Source of the DNA: Ruminiclostridium papyrosolvens C7
GTDB lineage: Bacteria; Bacillota; Clostridia; Acetivibrionales; DSM-1351
Length of the DNA stretch: 64,000 bases
Direction: 5' to 3'
NCBI RefSeq assembly: GCF_000421965.1
Contig: NZ_ATAY01000024.1
Span: 32,259 to 96,258, forward strand
A program made the position numbers and the translations under genes. Positions 1 through 8,145 of the stretch are shown in pieces (position 1 is the stretch's first letter; every line of letters begins with the position of its first letter). A model generated the notes under the pieces. It worked only from the letters and a program-made list of their open reading frames with translations. It ran no database searches and was not told where the DNA came from.

Positions 1-959
1 TTCAAACCATAGATCCATTTTCAGGTGGCTCACAAAAAGAAATTGAGCCTGGAGACAAAGTAATTTTATATAAGCTCGACAACAAAGATTCTCAATATGA
101 TTGGGTCATGGCGGAATACCATAGAACTAATGCACTATTGGTGCTTGGAATCATCTTTTTTATCCTGCTTCTGATATTTGGCAGATCCAAAGGATTCAAT
201 ACAATATTGTCACTTATATTTACCTTCGCAGCCATATTTGCAGTATTTGTCCCTTCAGTATTACAGGGCTTCAATATTTATATCTGGTCAATTATAACCT
301 GTCTTTTTATAATTTGCATGACTTTGCTTATCGTTTACGGCCCCAGCAAGAAAAGTCTTGCAGCAGGTATTGGCTGTATGGTGGGTGTCCTTGTATCCGG
401 TGTTTTGATTACTTTCATGGACAAGCTTTTAAAGCTCACGGGGTTTGTCAGTGAGGAATCCCTTTACCTGTTGCGTATTAATACAAATCATCCAATAGAT
501 TTAAAAGCAATAATATTCGCTGCCATTCTTATTGGAGCAATCGGAGCCATAATGGACGTGTCAATGTCAATTGCAGCTTCACTTGCTGAAATGCAGGAAA
601 AACTGGAGTATACTCCGTTCAGTATGCTGGTAAAATCAGGAATAGCTATTGGAAAGGATATAATGGGAACAATGGCTAATACACTTATACTTGCTTATAT
701 CGGCAGTTCCCTGTCCGTTGTTTTGCTTCTTGTTTCATATAACAGTTCACTTTTAGAGCTTCTCAACAAGGAAATGATAGTTGTGGAAATTCTTCAGTCG
801 TTGGTAGGCAGCATAGGTATTCTTTTTACAATGCCTCTGACATCCCTTGTTTGCGGATACCTGTATTCAGAAAGAATTAAGCTTCCTCAAGCAGATACTT
901 CCAGTCTTAATATGACGGAAACCACTGAGAATGAAGATTACAGTGATGGGTGGAAATAG
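1..959 (+). CDS. YibE/F family membrane protein, 5' truncated by window edge
   Basis: The frame is open from base 3 to the stop at 959, and the ATG at 108 is internal, so the true start lies outside the window. The first 35 visible codons (to base 107) are soluble. They are followed by about seven hydrophobic segments. The conserved stretch GAIMDVSMSIAASLAEM in the middle is characteristic of the YibE/F family of polytopic membrane proteins of unknown function, which I recognise by pattern. A short acidic tail follows the last membrane segment. Transcription probably ends at the stem-loop at 989-1031. No transport substrate can be inferred from the sequence. Confidence 0.85.
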   Translation, partial: QTIDPFSGGSQKEIEPGDKVILYKLDNKDSQYDWVMAEYHRTNALLVLGIIFFILLLIFGRSKGFNTILSLIFTFAAIFAVFVPSVLQGFNIYIWSIITCLFIICMTLLIVYGPSKKSLAAGIGCMVGVLVSGVLITFMDKLLKLTGFVSEESLYLLRINTNHPIDLKAIIFAAILIGAIGAIMDVSMSIAASLAEMQEKLEYTPFSMLVKSGIAIGKDIMGTMANTLILAYIGSSLSVVLLLVSYNSSLLELLNKEMIVVEILQSLVGSIGILFTMPLTSLVCGYLYSERIKLPQADTSSLNMTETTENEDYSDGWK

Positions 960-970
960 TATTTAAAAAG

Positions 971-1001
971 TGAATAATAAAAAAGTTATCCTCACACAAT
1001 A
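971..1001 (+). promoter_or_regulatory. candidate forespore (sigma-G-like) promoter of splB
   Basis: TGAATA at 971-976 and CACAATA at 995-1001 are separated by 18 bases. They resemble the sigma-G/sigma-F pattern (TGAATA, then CATnnTA) with one mismatch in the -10 element. The expected start near 1008 would lie inside the loop of the hairpin at 989-1024. The match is short and in AT-rich DNA, so this is a suggestion supported mainly by the known forespore expression of splB in Bacillus. Confidence 0.35.
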
Positions 1002-1031
1002 ATAAAAATATAAATGTGTGAGGATTTTTTT
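989..1031 (+). terminator. intrinsic terminator overlapping the splB ribosome-binding site
   Basis: TCCTCACACA at 989-998 pairs perfectly with TGTGTGAGGA at 1015-1024 across a 16-base AT-rich loop. Seven T residues follow at 1025-1031. This is a good terminator for the YibE/F gene. Its right arm contains GTGAGGA, which is also the only Shine-Dalgarno sequence for the splB ATG at 1032, so transcripts running through would have a hidden ribosome-binding site. Confidence 0.75.
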
Positions 1032-2051
1032 ATGTTTAAACCCCAAAGAGTAATTTTTGAAACAGGTGCCCTTGATTATGAACTTGGGAGAAGCCTATAC
1101 GACCATTTTAGTTCTTCCGGTACTGAGATAAATCAATGTGCATTAAACAGGGTAAAGTCATGTATACCGGGAGAGGATTCCTGCTCACTTTACAAACATG
1201 GCAAGCAGACCCTGGTAGTAGGCATAAAAAAAAGCCTGACTTTCCAGAGCTGTAAGCCTTCTGCACATTATCAGCTTCCTCTTGTAAGCGGCTGTGTCGG
1301 TCAATGTGAATACTGTTATCTCAACACACAATTAGGTGATAAGCCTTTCGTTAGAGTTTATGTAAACATTGACGACATTTTAAATCGTGCAGATAAATAT
1401 ATAAAGGAAAGACTCCCTGAAAATACCATATTCGAAGGTGCTGCAACCTCCGACCCTATTCCCGTTGAACCCTACACCGGAGCTTTAAAGGCCTCTATAA
1501 ACTTTTTTGCAAACCAGAAAAATGCGCGCTTCAGGTTTGTAACTAAGTTTACCGATATAGACAGCCTTCTTGGCCTTGAGCACAACAAGCATACCGAAAT
1601 ACGGTTTAGTCTAAATACTCATAACATTATAAGCACCTATGAACATAAAACTGCTTCTGCTGATAAACGTATAGCAGCAGTCGGAAAGGTATCTAAAGCC
1701 GGGTATCCTACCGGGTTTTTAATTGCACCTGTATTTCTCTATGAAGGATGGAAAGAGGACTATAAAAACCTGTTGTTCAAACTTAGAAATACTCTTGATG
1801 ACCAAACTGCAAAGGAAGCTAGCTTTGAGATAATAACACACAGGTATACCGAAAGGGCCAAAAATAAGATTTTAGAGATTTTCCCTGATACAACTCTGGA
1901 TATGATAAACGAAAACCGAAAATTTAAATTCGGTCAGTTTGGTTATGGTAAATATGTATATCCCAAGGAATCAATTTCTGAAGTTAAAGAATTTTTTACA
2001 CTGGAGATAAACCACCTTTTTGGAGAAGGTACGATAAAATACATTATATAA
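1032..2051 (+). CDS. splB: spore photoproduct lyase (radical SAM)
   Basis: This is a 339-residue protein of the usual SplB length. It reverses the UV-induced thymine dimer (spore photoproduct) in DNA of germinating spores by radical SAM chemistry. The cluster motif SGCVGQCEYCYL has cysteines at about residues 88, 92 and 95 in CxxxCxxC spacing. The rest aligns well from memory with Bacillus SplB (KPSAHYQLP, VRVYVN, RFVTKF, GWKEDY). I chose the ATG at 1032 because GTGAGGA lies 8 bases upstream; an in-frame ATG at 1014 has no ribosome-binding site. The position matching Bacillus Cys141 is alanine (about residue 138, in FEGAATSD), while Cys74 in FQSCKPSAH is extra. The gene implies an endospore former. 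Confidence 0.93.
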   Translation: MFKPQRVIFETGALDYELGRSLYDHFSSSGTEINQCALNRVKSCIPGEDSCSLYKHGKQTLVVGIKKSLTFQSCKPSAHYQLPLVSGCVGQCEYCYLNTQLGDKPFVRVYVNIDDILNRADKYIKERLPENTIFEGAATSDPIPVEPYTGALKASINFFANQKNARFRFVTKFTDIDSLLGLEHNKHTEIRFSLNTHNIISTYEHKTASADKRIAAVGKVSKAGYPTGFLIAPVFLYEGWKEDYKNLLFKLRNTLDDQTAKEASFEIITHRYTERAKNKILEIFPDTTLDMINENRKFKFGQFGYGKYVYPKESISEVKEFFTLEINHLFGEGTIKYII

Positions 2052-2077
2052 GGCCGACAGCTTACGCCGCCGGCCTT
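2050..2077. terminator. stem-loop between convergent genes
   Basis: AAGGCCG and CGGCCTT form a 7-bp G+C-rich stem around a 14-base loop between the ends of splB and the convergent propeller gene. There is no good T-run on either strand, so it is a weak terminator candidate. Confidence 0.4.
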
Positions 2078-2097
2078 CATAATAACTTAACCAATTA

Positions 2098-3939
2098 TTA
2101 ATAATGTCCAAGAACCTGCGTCCAAATTGATCCATCCTTGGATATTGTAATACATTCATGGCATCCTACTGATACGTATTTACCATTGCACCATACTGTT
2201 CCATTCAGATTGGTTGAAACCTGTGAAGCCACTGGGAACCATTTTATGCCGTCATTAGAACCATAAGTCTTACCGGAAAGGCCTGTTGCAATAATTCTGT
2301 AACCACCGATAATCCATGTATTATCAGTTACAGTGATGTCGGTAAAATTAGTCTGGAAGCCTGAAACTGAAGTTGACCATGTTATTCCGTCAGGCGAAGT
2401 AATTATTGTACCGTTGCTTCCTACAGCTATAAATTTACTGCCGTCCCAAACAACGCTTGTCAGGTTTTTAGTAGTCCCTGATATTTGTTCAGTCCAATTT
2501 ACTCCATCAGTAGAAGTAAATATTTTACCGTTGTTTCCAACAACAACATATGTTCTTCCGTTATATTCACCCTTATTCAATTTAACCGGTGGTGAAACAA
2601 CATTGTCGCTCCATGTAGCACCTGCATTATCGGATGTAAGAATAAGTCCGTTGCTTCCTACAGCGATAAATTTTCCATTTGAATATGTAACACCTTCTAT
2701 GTTATTACCATAGCCTGTTACAGGTGCATACCAGTTTTTGCCTCCATCAGTAGACCTGATAATTGTACCACCGGGTCCGACTGCTACAAAAGCTCCTCCA
2801 CCGTAGTCAATATCAACAAGGTCATCAATTGTAGTAAGGTTAAAGTATGACCATGTTAAACCGCCATCAGTTGACCTTCTTACTCTTCCGTCAGTACCCA
2901 CGGCTACTATGATTTTTCCGTCAGTGGTGACATCATATAGCTGATAACCATCATTTGCTCCTGCATTAACAACTTCAACAGAGTGTTCAAGATACTTAAT
3001 TCTGGTTATTAATCCGCCTCCACCGATACCAATGGCTATATCTTTGAATATCGCCATATCCTCTATTGCATAAGCAGAAATACCTTCCTTTGTTATTCTA
3101 TCCCATCCGAAACCATCTTTTGAAAAACTGATAAGTCCACGGGTTCCGGTTGCATAGAAACCATTTTCAGACTCGCTCCAAATTATATTTCTGAAGGATG
3201 CTTTTTCGTCTTGGAAAACCGGCTTCCAGTAAACGCCGTCATAAGATACTTCGATTGTACCCTTTTCGCCTGTGGCAACAAACTTATCGTTACCCCAAGT
3301 TACGTTTTTTAATGAAAAGCCAAATTTGGACTCAACTGCCGTATAGATTTCTTGTTCTTTCCAGTCAATACCATTTTCTGATATCAGGCTTGTCCCCAAA
3401 TCAGTTAAAGCATAAAATACACTTCCGTTCCATACAAGACTTGTTATATTGGGGATAGTCTCTTTATAGGATGTGTAAGTTCTTTCAACCTTTACCCAGT
3501 TATATCCGTCTTCTGAGTAAAGAATCGCTCCATTGCTTCCTGTAGCAGCGAAAACTTTTCCGTTTGACACTACAGAAGTAAGATTGTAATCAAACTTTGG
3601 AGGCATTACCTCTTTCCAGTCATAACCTTCTTCTGAAGTATAAATTGCACCAAAATCACCTACTGCTACAAACTGAATTCCTCTGCTGGCAACCGAATTA
3701 AGCTGAGAATCTGTAGGAAGCTGAATATCCTTCCAATCCATTCCGTTTTCTGTTAACCTAACAATACCGTAATCTCCAACAGCCGCAAACAATCCATTGT
3801 CATTTGCTGCTATTGACCACAAATAACGGTCCTGAGGTGCAGGAAGATCCTCCAAACCCTCTGCTTGGATTACCAGCATGGAAAAACAACTGGTAAAGAG
3901 CATACACATAACCAAGAGAATTACAAGATGCCTTTTCAT
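2098..3939 (-). CDS. secreted YCF48/BNR-type beta-propeller repeat protein
   Basis: The protein has 613 residues and begins with a signal peptide (MKRHLVILLVMCMLFTSCFS, then an Ala-Glu-Gly region), so it is exported. The rest is a tandem array of about 14 repeats of roughly 40 residues. Each has the pattern FxAVGxxGxIxxSxDGxxW, typical of YCF48/sialidase-like propeller blades. Fourteen blades would fit two seven-bladed propellers. I set the start at the ATG at 3939 because GGAGGGG lies just upstream; a longer frame to 4044 runs into the neighbour and would bury the signal peptide. No catalytic residues are evident. A role in binding other extracellular proteins is possible but is inference. 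Confidence 0.85.
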   Translation of the reverse strand: MKRHLVILLVMCMLFTSCFSMLVIQAEGLEDLPAPQDRYLWSIAANDNGLFAAVGDYGIVRLTENGMDWKDIQLPTDSQLNSVASRGIQFVAVGDFGAIYTSEEGYDWKEVMPPKFDYNLTSVVSNGKVFAATGSNGAILYSEDGYNWVKVERTYTSYKETIPNITSLVWNGSVFYALTDLGTSLISENGIDWKEQEIYTAVESKFGFSLKNVTWGNDKFVATGEKGTIEVSYDGVYWKPVFQDEKASFRNIIWSESENGFYATGTRGLISFSKDGFGWDRITKEGISAYAIEDMAIFKDIAIGIGGGGLITRIKYLEHSVEVVNAGANDGYQLYDVTTDGKIIVAVGTDGRVRRSTDGGLTWSYFNLTTIDDLVDIDYGGGAFVAVGPGGTIIRSTDGGKNWYAPVTGYGNNIEGVTYSNGKFIAVGSNGLILTSDNAGATWSDNVVSPPVKLNKGEYNGRTYVVVGNNGKIFTSTDGVNWTEQISGTTKNLTSVVWDGSKFIAVGSNGTIITSPDGITWSTSVSGFQTNFTDITVTDNTWIIGGYRIIATGLSGKTYGSNDGIKWFPVASQVSTNLNGTVWCNGKYVSVGCHECITISKDGSIWTQVLGHY

Positions 3940-3971
3940 ATATACCCCTCCTAATAAATTATTATAGGTAT

Positions 3972-4000
3972 ATATTACATTATTTGTATTTAATTGTAAA
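3972..4000 (-). promoter_or_regulatory. sigma-A promoter of the propeller-protein gene
   Basis: On the minus strand TTTACA (3995-4000) is followed after 17 bases by TAATAT (3972-3977), about 30 bases before the ribosome-binding site. The spacing is ideal, but the -35 element differs from consensus by one base and the -10 by two. Confidence 0.55.
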
Positions 4001-4030
4001 CAAAAAATTTTATTTTTAAGTCGTTCAAAG

Positions 4031-4306
4031 CTAGAATCTATCATTTATACGGCTTCTATGGCTATTAAGATTTTCGTCATTATTTATGGCATCTTCAGAA
4101 TTGGAAATACTAATCACTTTTTCACTGTTATCCTGATGAATAAGCTTTTCAATTTCCAGCTGATTTTTAGCCTTTATTTCTTCAGTCTTAACCAAGGCAT
4201 CGGCTTTTATTTGTTCCTTTTTTAAACGGTACTTAAGTATTTCCTGAGTAGTGAGGTAGATTGATATAAGTACTACTGCAACTGCTATTACTGCATTTGA
4301 GTCCAT
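4031..4306 (-). CDS. small single-pass membrane protein, unknown function
   Basis: The 91-residue product has an N-terminal membrane segment (about residues 6-20, VIAVAVVLISIYLTT). A highly charged helix follows (about 25-60, rich in K and E) and then an Asn/Ser-rich tail. It has an ATG with GGAGATT upstream and begins 15 bases after the YbaK-like gene, so the two are probably co-transcribed. I do not recognise a family. The layout (anchor plus charged coil) is common in small clostridial membrane proteins. Confidence 0.7.
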   Translation of the reverse strand: MDSNAVIAVAVVLISIYLTTQEILKYRLKKEQIKADALVKTEEIKAKNQLEIEKLIHQDNSEKVISISNSEDAINNDENLNSHRSRINDRF

Positions 4307-4321
4307 AATGTTAATCTCCTT

Positions 4322-4798
4322 TTATTCAGTTATGCTCTCTGTATCTGCTTTTATATATTCTATTAATTCTTTAGGGCTTACCTCAACCTGAAAACCTATT
4401 TTTCCACCGCTGAAAATAAATGTATCAAGGCCTAGACAAGTGCTGTCTATTACTGTTTTGTAATCCTTTTTCATTCCTATTGGGGAACAGCCTCCCCTGA
4501 TATAGCCGGTAACCTTATTGATTTCATCAACTTTTATCATCTCTATTGACTTCTCCCCCACTGCTTTTGCAGCAGCTTTGAGGTTAAGTTCCTTGCTTAC
4601 CGGAATTACAAAAACAAAATAGTTTTTGCTGTTTCCTCTGGTTACAAGTGTCTTATACACTCTTTCAACAGACTGTCCGATCTTTTCGGCTACTGAAACA
4701 CCGTCTATTGCTCCGCCCTTACTGTCGTATGTATATATATTATAATTGATTTTTGCACTATCCAAAATTCTCATTACATTTGTCTTTTGAATTGCCAT
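4322..4798 (-). CDS. ybaK: Cys-tRNA(Pro) deacylase, YbaK/EbsC family
   Basis: The 158-residue protein matches the family length. Members hydrolyse cysteine wrongly attached to tRNA-Pro in the cytoplasm. Visible family features are the N-terminal KTNVMRILDSAKI, the central VYKTLVTRG with a conserved Lys, VPVSKELNLKAAAKAVG, and GYIRGGCSPIGMKK near the end. GAGGGGG lies ahead of the ATG. It lies 21 bases after the DUF1287 gene in the same direction. Exact substrate choice within the family cannot be read from the sequence. Confidence 0.9.
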   Translation of the reverse strand: MAIQKTNVMRILDSAKINYNIYTYDSKGGAIDGVSVAEKIGQSVERVYKTLVTRGNSKNYFVFVIPVSKELNLKAAAKAVGEKSIEMIKVDEINKVTGYIRGGCSPIGMKKDYKTVIDSTCLGLDTFIFSGGKIGFQVEVSPKELIEYIKADTESITE

Positions 4799-4819
4799 AC
4801 CAAATCCCCCTCTTCCATT

Positions 4820-5512
4820 TTACTCCAAATTATTTTGTGGGAACCTGAAATGTCCTATTATTCGGCCATTTTTGCTCCATTTTAAAAGTAAGTTTTCTTC
4901 CATGGGAAAAGTGCTGGAGTTGTGTATTATACCCGGGACTCCATCTCTCCTGCGTTTATCCGATATAACTGCAACATGGTCACTGTTTTTCAATATTACT
5001 ATATCACCGGGTTGCCACTCATACAAGTTTTTCCTGTTAAATGGTTTTACCTCTGTTGTTAGATTCGTAGCAAATTTTTTGAAAAATACATACTGATTCT
5101 TCACACGTCTGAAATCTATATTGGGATCAGGTATAATTACACCGTTTTTGTAATCAATTGTATTCTTTGAAATATCAACATCCATATGTGCCTTCAGATC
5201 ATATCCTGCATTTTTTAGCGCTCTCCACACAACATCAGTACATACACCTTCTGATTTTGGTGGATATCCACCCTCATAGTAAGTACTTTGGTACTTTGTT
5301 CTGTTGGATATCTCCAGTCTGGCACCCTGTACTATATCCTCATTATCAGGTATTCCATCTCTATCCATATCTCCATGACAAATTACTCTATCAATTTTAA
5401 CCTCACCCCTAAGAAAGAAAAAAGCATCCTGAAAGGCAAAGTGGCTATATGATAATAATGCTATAAAGCCGGCTGCCAGTACTATGGATGCTAAAAATAC
5501 AAACCTTTTCAT
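4820..5512 (-). CDS. DUF1287 family secreted or membrane-anchored protein
   Basis: The product has 230 residues with an N-terminal hydrophobic segment (about 4-25) that would act as signal or anchor. At about 48-59, DMDRDGIPDNED resembles a calcium-binding loop of the dockerin/thrombospondin-3 kind. The DUF1287 core follows: GVCTDVVWRAL with Cys91, PGDIVIL, and DHVAVISD with His, ending in GHFRF. These Cys and His positions suggest a papain-like NlpC/P60 type fold, so a peptidase or amidase role outside the membrane is plausible but unproven. Confidence 0.82.
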   Translation of the reverse strand: MKRFVFLASIVLAAGFIALLSYSHFAFQDAFFFLRGEVKIDRVICHGDMDRDGIPDNEDIVQGARLEISNRTKYQSTYYEGGYPPKSEGVCTDVVWRALKNAGYDLKAHMDVDISKNTIDYKNGVIIPDPNIDFRRVKNQYVFFKKFATNLTTEVKPFNRKNLYEWQPGDIVILKNSDHVAVISDKRRRDGVPGIIHNSSTFPMEENLLLKWSKNGRIIGHFRFPQNNLE

Positions 5513-5587
5513 TAAAACACTCCAACCCTCTCGAGTTATTTATTGAATTCCCATATTCTTTCAAAGGTATATGTATTCAGTAATTAT

Positions 5588-6445
5588 TTATTTCAGACCA
5601 TAAATATCCTCTTCTATGCATATACGTGCTCTTTCAGCAGTCTTTGGGTCTGCATTAAGGGAATTCTCCAGAAATTCCGGATTGTTTATTAAGAATTCTT
5701 TCATTGTAACTGTAGGATTGTCAAGATATTTCATTAGTAAACCGTATTGTTCCGATGAAATGTGTCCGCCTGAAAGTGCACCGTCAAAAAGTCCTTTATC
5801 CACATTCATAAGTGCATGGGATTCCACACCTGCAGACTTTAACTTTTCGGTACCGCCCTGCAATCTGTCTATTACCACAAGACTGTATTTCAAATTACCT
5901 TTTAGTTTATTAACAGCCGGAATCCATGCACGTACATAACTGGAAGCCTCTGTTATAATATCCGCAATATGAAGCACATTTGCTCCTCCAAGCTCAGCTA
6001 CCTCTGAAGATATTCCATCTTTATACAATACAGCTGTCAAATCCTTGAATATTGTTATGTGCGGTATTTTGAGTATATCTGCTATTATAAGTGAAAAAAA
6101 CCAGTCTCTTCTTTCTCCTCCTGATATATATGCTATATCTTCTATATCAATATTACTCCTTATATACTCACACATGGTGGTTATAAGGCCTCTGTATATC
6201 TCGTCAGTTTCAAAATTCTTATGAGCAAGTTCAAGTATTATCTCTGAGCAGTCCATTTTATTTTCTTTGCATACATCAATTACTTTTAAAAGACTATTTG
6301 CCTTTTCTTCACTGCCATAAAGAAAATGTGTATTTATGTAGTAAGGGCCTATCTTGGATGACGTATACCAAAATGGCTTGTTTTCAGGACATATCCTGAC
6401 GGCGTTGGTTTTAAACAGCCAGTTGATCAGATTATTTTTTTCCAT
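5588..6445 (-). CDS. pyrE: divergent phosphoribosyltransferase, probable orotate phosphoribosyltransferase
   Basis: This 285-residue protein is of a type I recall being annotated as orotate phosphoribosyltransferase in Clostridia (WLFKTNAVRICP...FWYTSSKIGPYYINTHFLYG). It would convert orotate and PRPP to OMP. The usual PRPP-binding loop is present only in altered form (VLHIADIITEASS). The segment SGGERRDWFFS precedes it. At 285 residues it is longer than classical PyrE (about 210). No other pyrE candidate occurs in the window although every other UMP-pathway gene does, which supports the assignment. GGAGG lies ahead of the ATG, and it starts 20 bases after the phosphatase gene. The symbol is inferred from context. 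Confidence 0.7.
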   Translation of the reverse strand: MEKNNLINWLFKTNAVRICPENKPFWYTSSKIGPYYINTHFLYGSEEKANSLLKVIDVCKENKMDCSEIILELAHKNFETDEIYRGLITTMCEYIRSNIDIEDIAYISGGERRDWFFSLIIADILKIPHITIFKDLTAVLYKDGISSEVAELGGANVLHIADIITEASSYVRAWIPAVNKLKGNLKYSLVVIDRLQGGTEKLKSAGVESHALMNVDKGLFDGALSGGHISSEQYGLLMKYLDNPTVTMKEFLINNPEFLENSLNADPKTAERARICIEEDIYGLK

Positions 6446-6465
6446 TGTTAACCTCCTACAAAACC

Positions 6466-7152
6466 TTAATTATTTTTTTGTCTTGACTCCATGTAGCTTT
6501 GCCACCACTCCTGGTTCTGAATAGTACTCAACTCCGCACCTAGATGTACAATATCACCTTCGAGTACAACCTGAAATTCATCATTTTCATCATTAAAATC
6601 AACGATTGTTACCGATGTATTGTCATGCCAATATACATTTTTCATATATTTAAGAGACTTGCCGTAAAACCTGCAGAGCATTGCCCTGATGGCTGTGCCA
6701 TGTGTAACTATACATACATTTCTTCCTTTGTTTTGTCCGATTATATCCATAACTTCTTTTAAAAGACGGTTATAGAAGCCCTCCATATTTTCACCGTTTG
6801 GCATTTGATGCATATGAGGTTCATTTTCCCATGTATAGTTTTCATTCGGATATAAGTCAGGGAGAACTTCCCATGCAACATTTTCCCATTCTCCGCCGTT
6901 GATTTCCTTCATTTTGTCTGTGCGGATAATAGGAAGCTTTTTGATATCAGCTATATACTGTGCTGTCTGCAGGGTTCTTGTCAAGCTGCTTGAATATATA
7001 ATGTCAATAGGCAAATCAGCAAGTCTATCTGCTACTGCCTTCGCCTGTTTATGTCCCTTTTCCGTAATCCTGCTGTCATACCATCCGTGAAATACTCTGT
7101 TGAAATTTCCTTCTGCTTCCGCATGTCTTACAAATATAAGCCTCGTTTTCAT
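6466..7152 (-). CDS. histidine phosphatase family protein (phosphoglycerate mutase-like)
   Basis: The protein has 228 residues from the ATG at 7152, which has a strong GGAGGT four bases upstream; a TTG at 7164 lies inside that signal and is rejected. The catalytic motif FVRHAEAEGN is at the N-terminus, and VTHGTAIRAM later supplies the second histidine. IYSSSLTRTLQTA is the typical substrate-pocket helix. The family includes phosphatases of small phosphorylated metabolites and cofactor-dependent mutases, and the length fits a phosphatase. It lies between pyrD and the pyrE-like gene, so it may dephosphorylate a nucleotide-related metabolite. That is inference from position only. Confidence 0.85.
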   Translation of the reverse strand: MKTRLIFVRHAEAEGNFNRVFHGWYDSRITEKGHKQAKAVADRLADLPIDIIYSSSLTRTLQTAQYIADIKKLPIIRTDKMKEINGGEWENVAWEVLPDLYPNENYTWENEPHMHQMPNGENMEGFYNRLLKEVMDIIGQNKGRNVCIVTHGTAIRAMLCRFYGKSLKYMKNVYWHDNTSVTIVDFNDENDEFQVVLEGDIVHLGAELSTIQNQEWWQSYMESRQKNN

Positions 7153-7206
7153 GAGTACCTCCAATATTTTAAATATAATGCAACAGTAATAATTATATCA
7201 AATTAA

Positions 7207-8130
7207 TCAGTCATTCAGTTCCAATTTTCCGATAATTTCATTTAGGCTTGTATGTCCATGGCGCTCAAGATACTTTTCAATTCCGTTAACAATTTCTATT
7301 GGAATTGTAGGGTTAACAAAATTTGCAGTCCCGACCATTACGGCTGACGCACCCGCAAGCATGAATTCTACGGCATCCTCCCAAGAAGTAATACCGCCCA
7401 TTCCTATTACGGGTATTTTAACCGAGTGGGCAGCTTCATATACCATCCGTAATGCGATAGGCTTTACAGCAGGGCCTGAAAGGCCTCCGAAATTGTTAGC
7501 TAAAATTGGCTTCTTTTTATTTATATCAATTGCAAGTCCTAATATTGTGTTTATAAGTGATATACAGTCCGCACCTGCCCCCTCGGCAGCCGTTGCTATT
7601 GACTTGATATCAGAAACATTTGGGGTCAATTTTACTATCAATGGCTGCTTGCAGTATTTTTTTACTGCGGATGTAATTTCCTCTATTCCTTTGGGCGTAG
7701 TCCCAAAGGCCAGACATCCGGCCTTAACGTTGGGACAGGACACATTCATTTCTATGGCATCCACATCAGAGTCGCCCAGTATTTCTGCCATTTTGCAATA
7801 CTCTTCTATAGTATTTCCGGCAATGTTTGCAATTATTTTAGTTTTATAATTTTTCAAAAAAGGTAGGTCTTCCGTTATGAAACTTTCAACTCCCGGATTT
7901 TGTAACCCTACACTGTTAAGTATACCTGCAGGCGTTTCTGCTATTCTGGGTGGCTTGTTGCCTTTTCTTTCCTTGAGAGTAAGTCCCTTTACGGAAATTC
8001 CTCCGATTTGGTTCAAATCAACATACTCACTATATTCCTTTCCAAACCCGTAAGTACCTGATGCCATTATAACAGGATTGTCAAACTGTACTCCTGCAAT
8101 ATTTGTGCTTAAATCTATCTTATTTGACAT
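7207..8130 (-). CDS. pyrD: dihydroorotate dehydrogenase B, catalytic subunit
   Basis: The 307-residue protein is an FMN-dependent TIM barrel that oxidises dihydroorotate to orotate. Family motifs are MASGTYGFG, KGLTLKERKGN (substrate contacts), NVSCPN with the following Cys region as catalytic base (VKAGCLAFG), and GMGGI / AGASAVMVGT at the phosphate site. This is class 1B, which works with the PyrK electron-transfer subunit; pyrK lies immediately upstream. I placed the start at the ATG at 8130 because GGGAGGT is correctly spaced; the ATG at 8145 lies directly after the pyrK stop and before that signal. It is part of the pyr operon. Confidence 0.95.
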   Translation of the reverse strand: MSNKIDLSTNIAGVQFDNPVIMASGTYGFGKEYSEYVDLNQIGGISVKGLTLKERKGNKPPRIAETPAGILNSVGLQNPGVESFITEDLPFLKNYKTKIIANIAGNTIEEYCKMAEILGDSDVDAIEMNVSCPNVKAGCLAFGTTPKGIEEITSAVKKYCKQPLIVKLTPNVSDIKSIATAAEGAGADCISLINTILGLAIDINKKKPILANNFGGLSGPAVKPIALRMVYEAAHSVKIPVIGMGGITSWEDAVEFMLAGASAVMVGTANFVNPTIPIEIVNGIEKYLERHGHTSLNEIIGKLELND

Positions 8131-8145
8131 ATATAAACCTCCCAT

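Noticed and set aside
1014..1031. ATG at 1014 as splB start
   Set aside because: It lies in the terminator hairpin and has no ribosome-binding site, whereas the ATG at 1032 has one.
4872..5400. Plus-strand frames across the DUF1287 gene
   Set aside because: They lie antisense to a clear gene, lack signals and show no family motifs.
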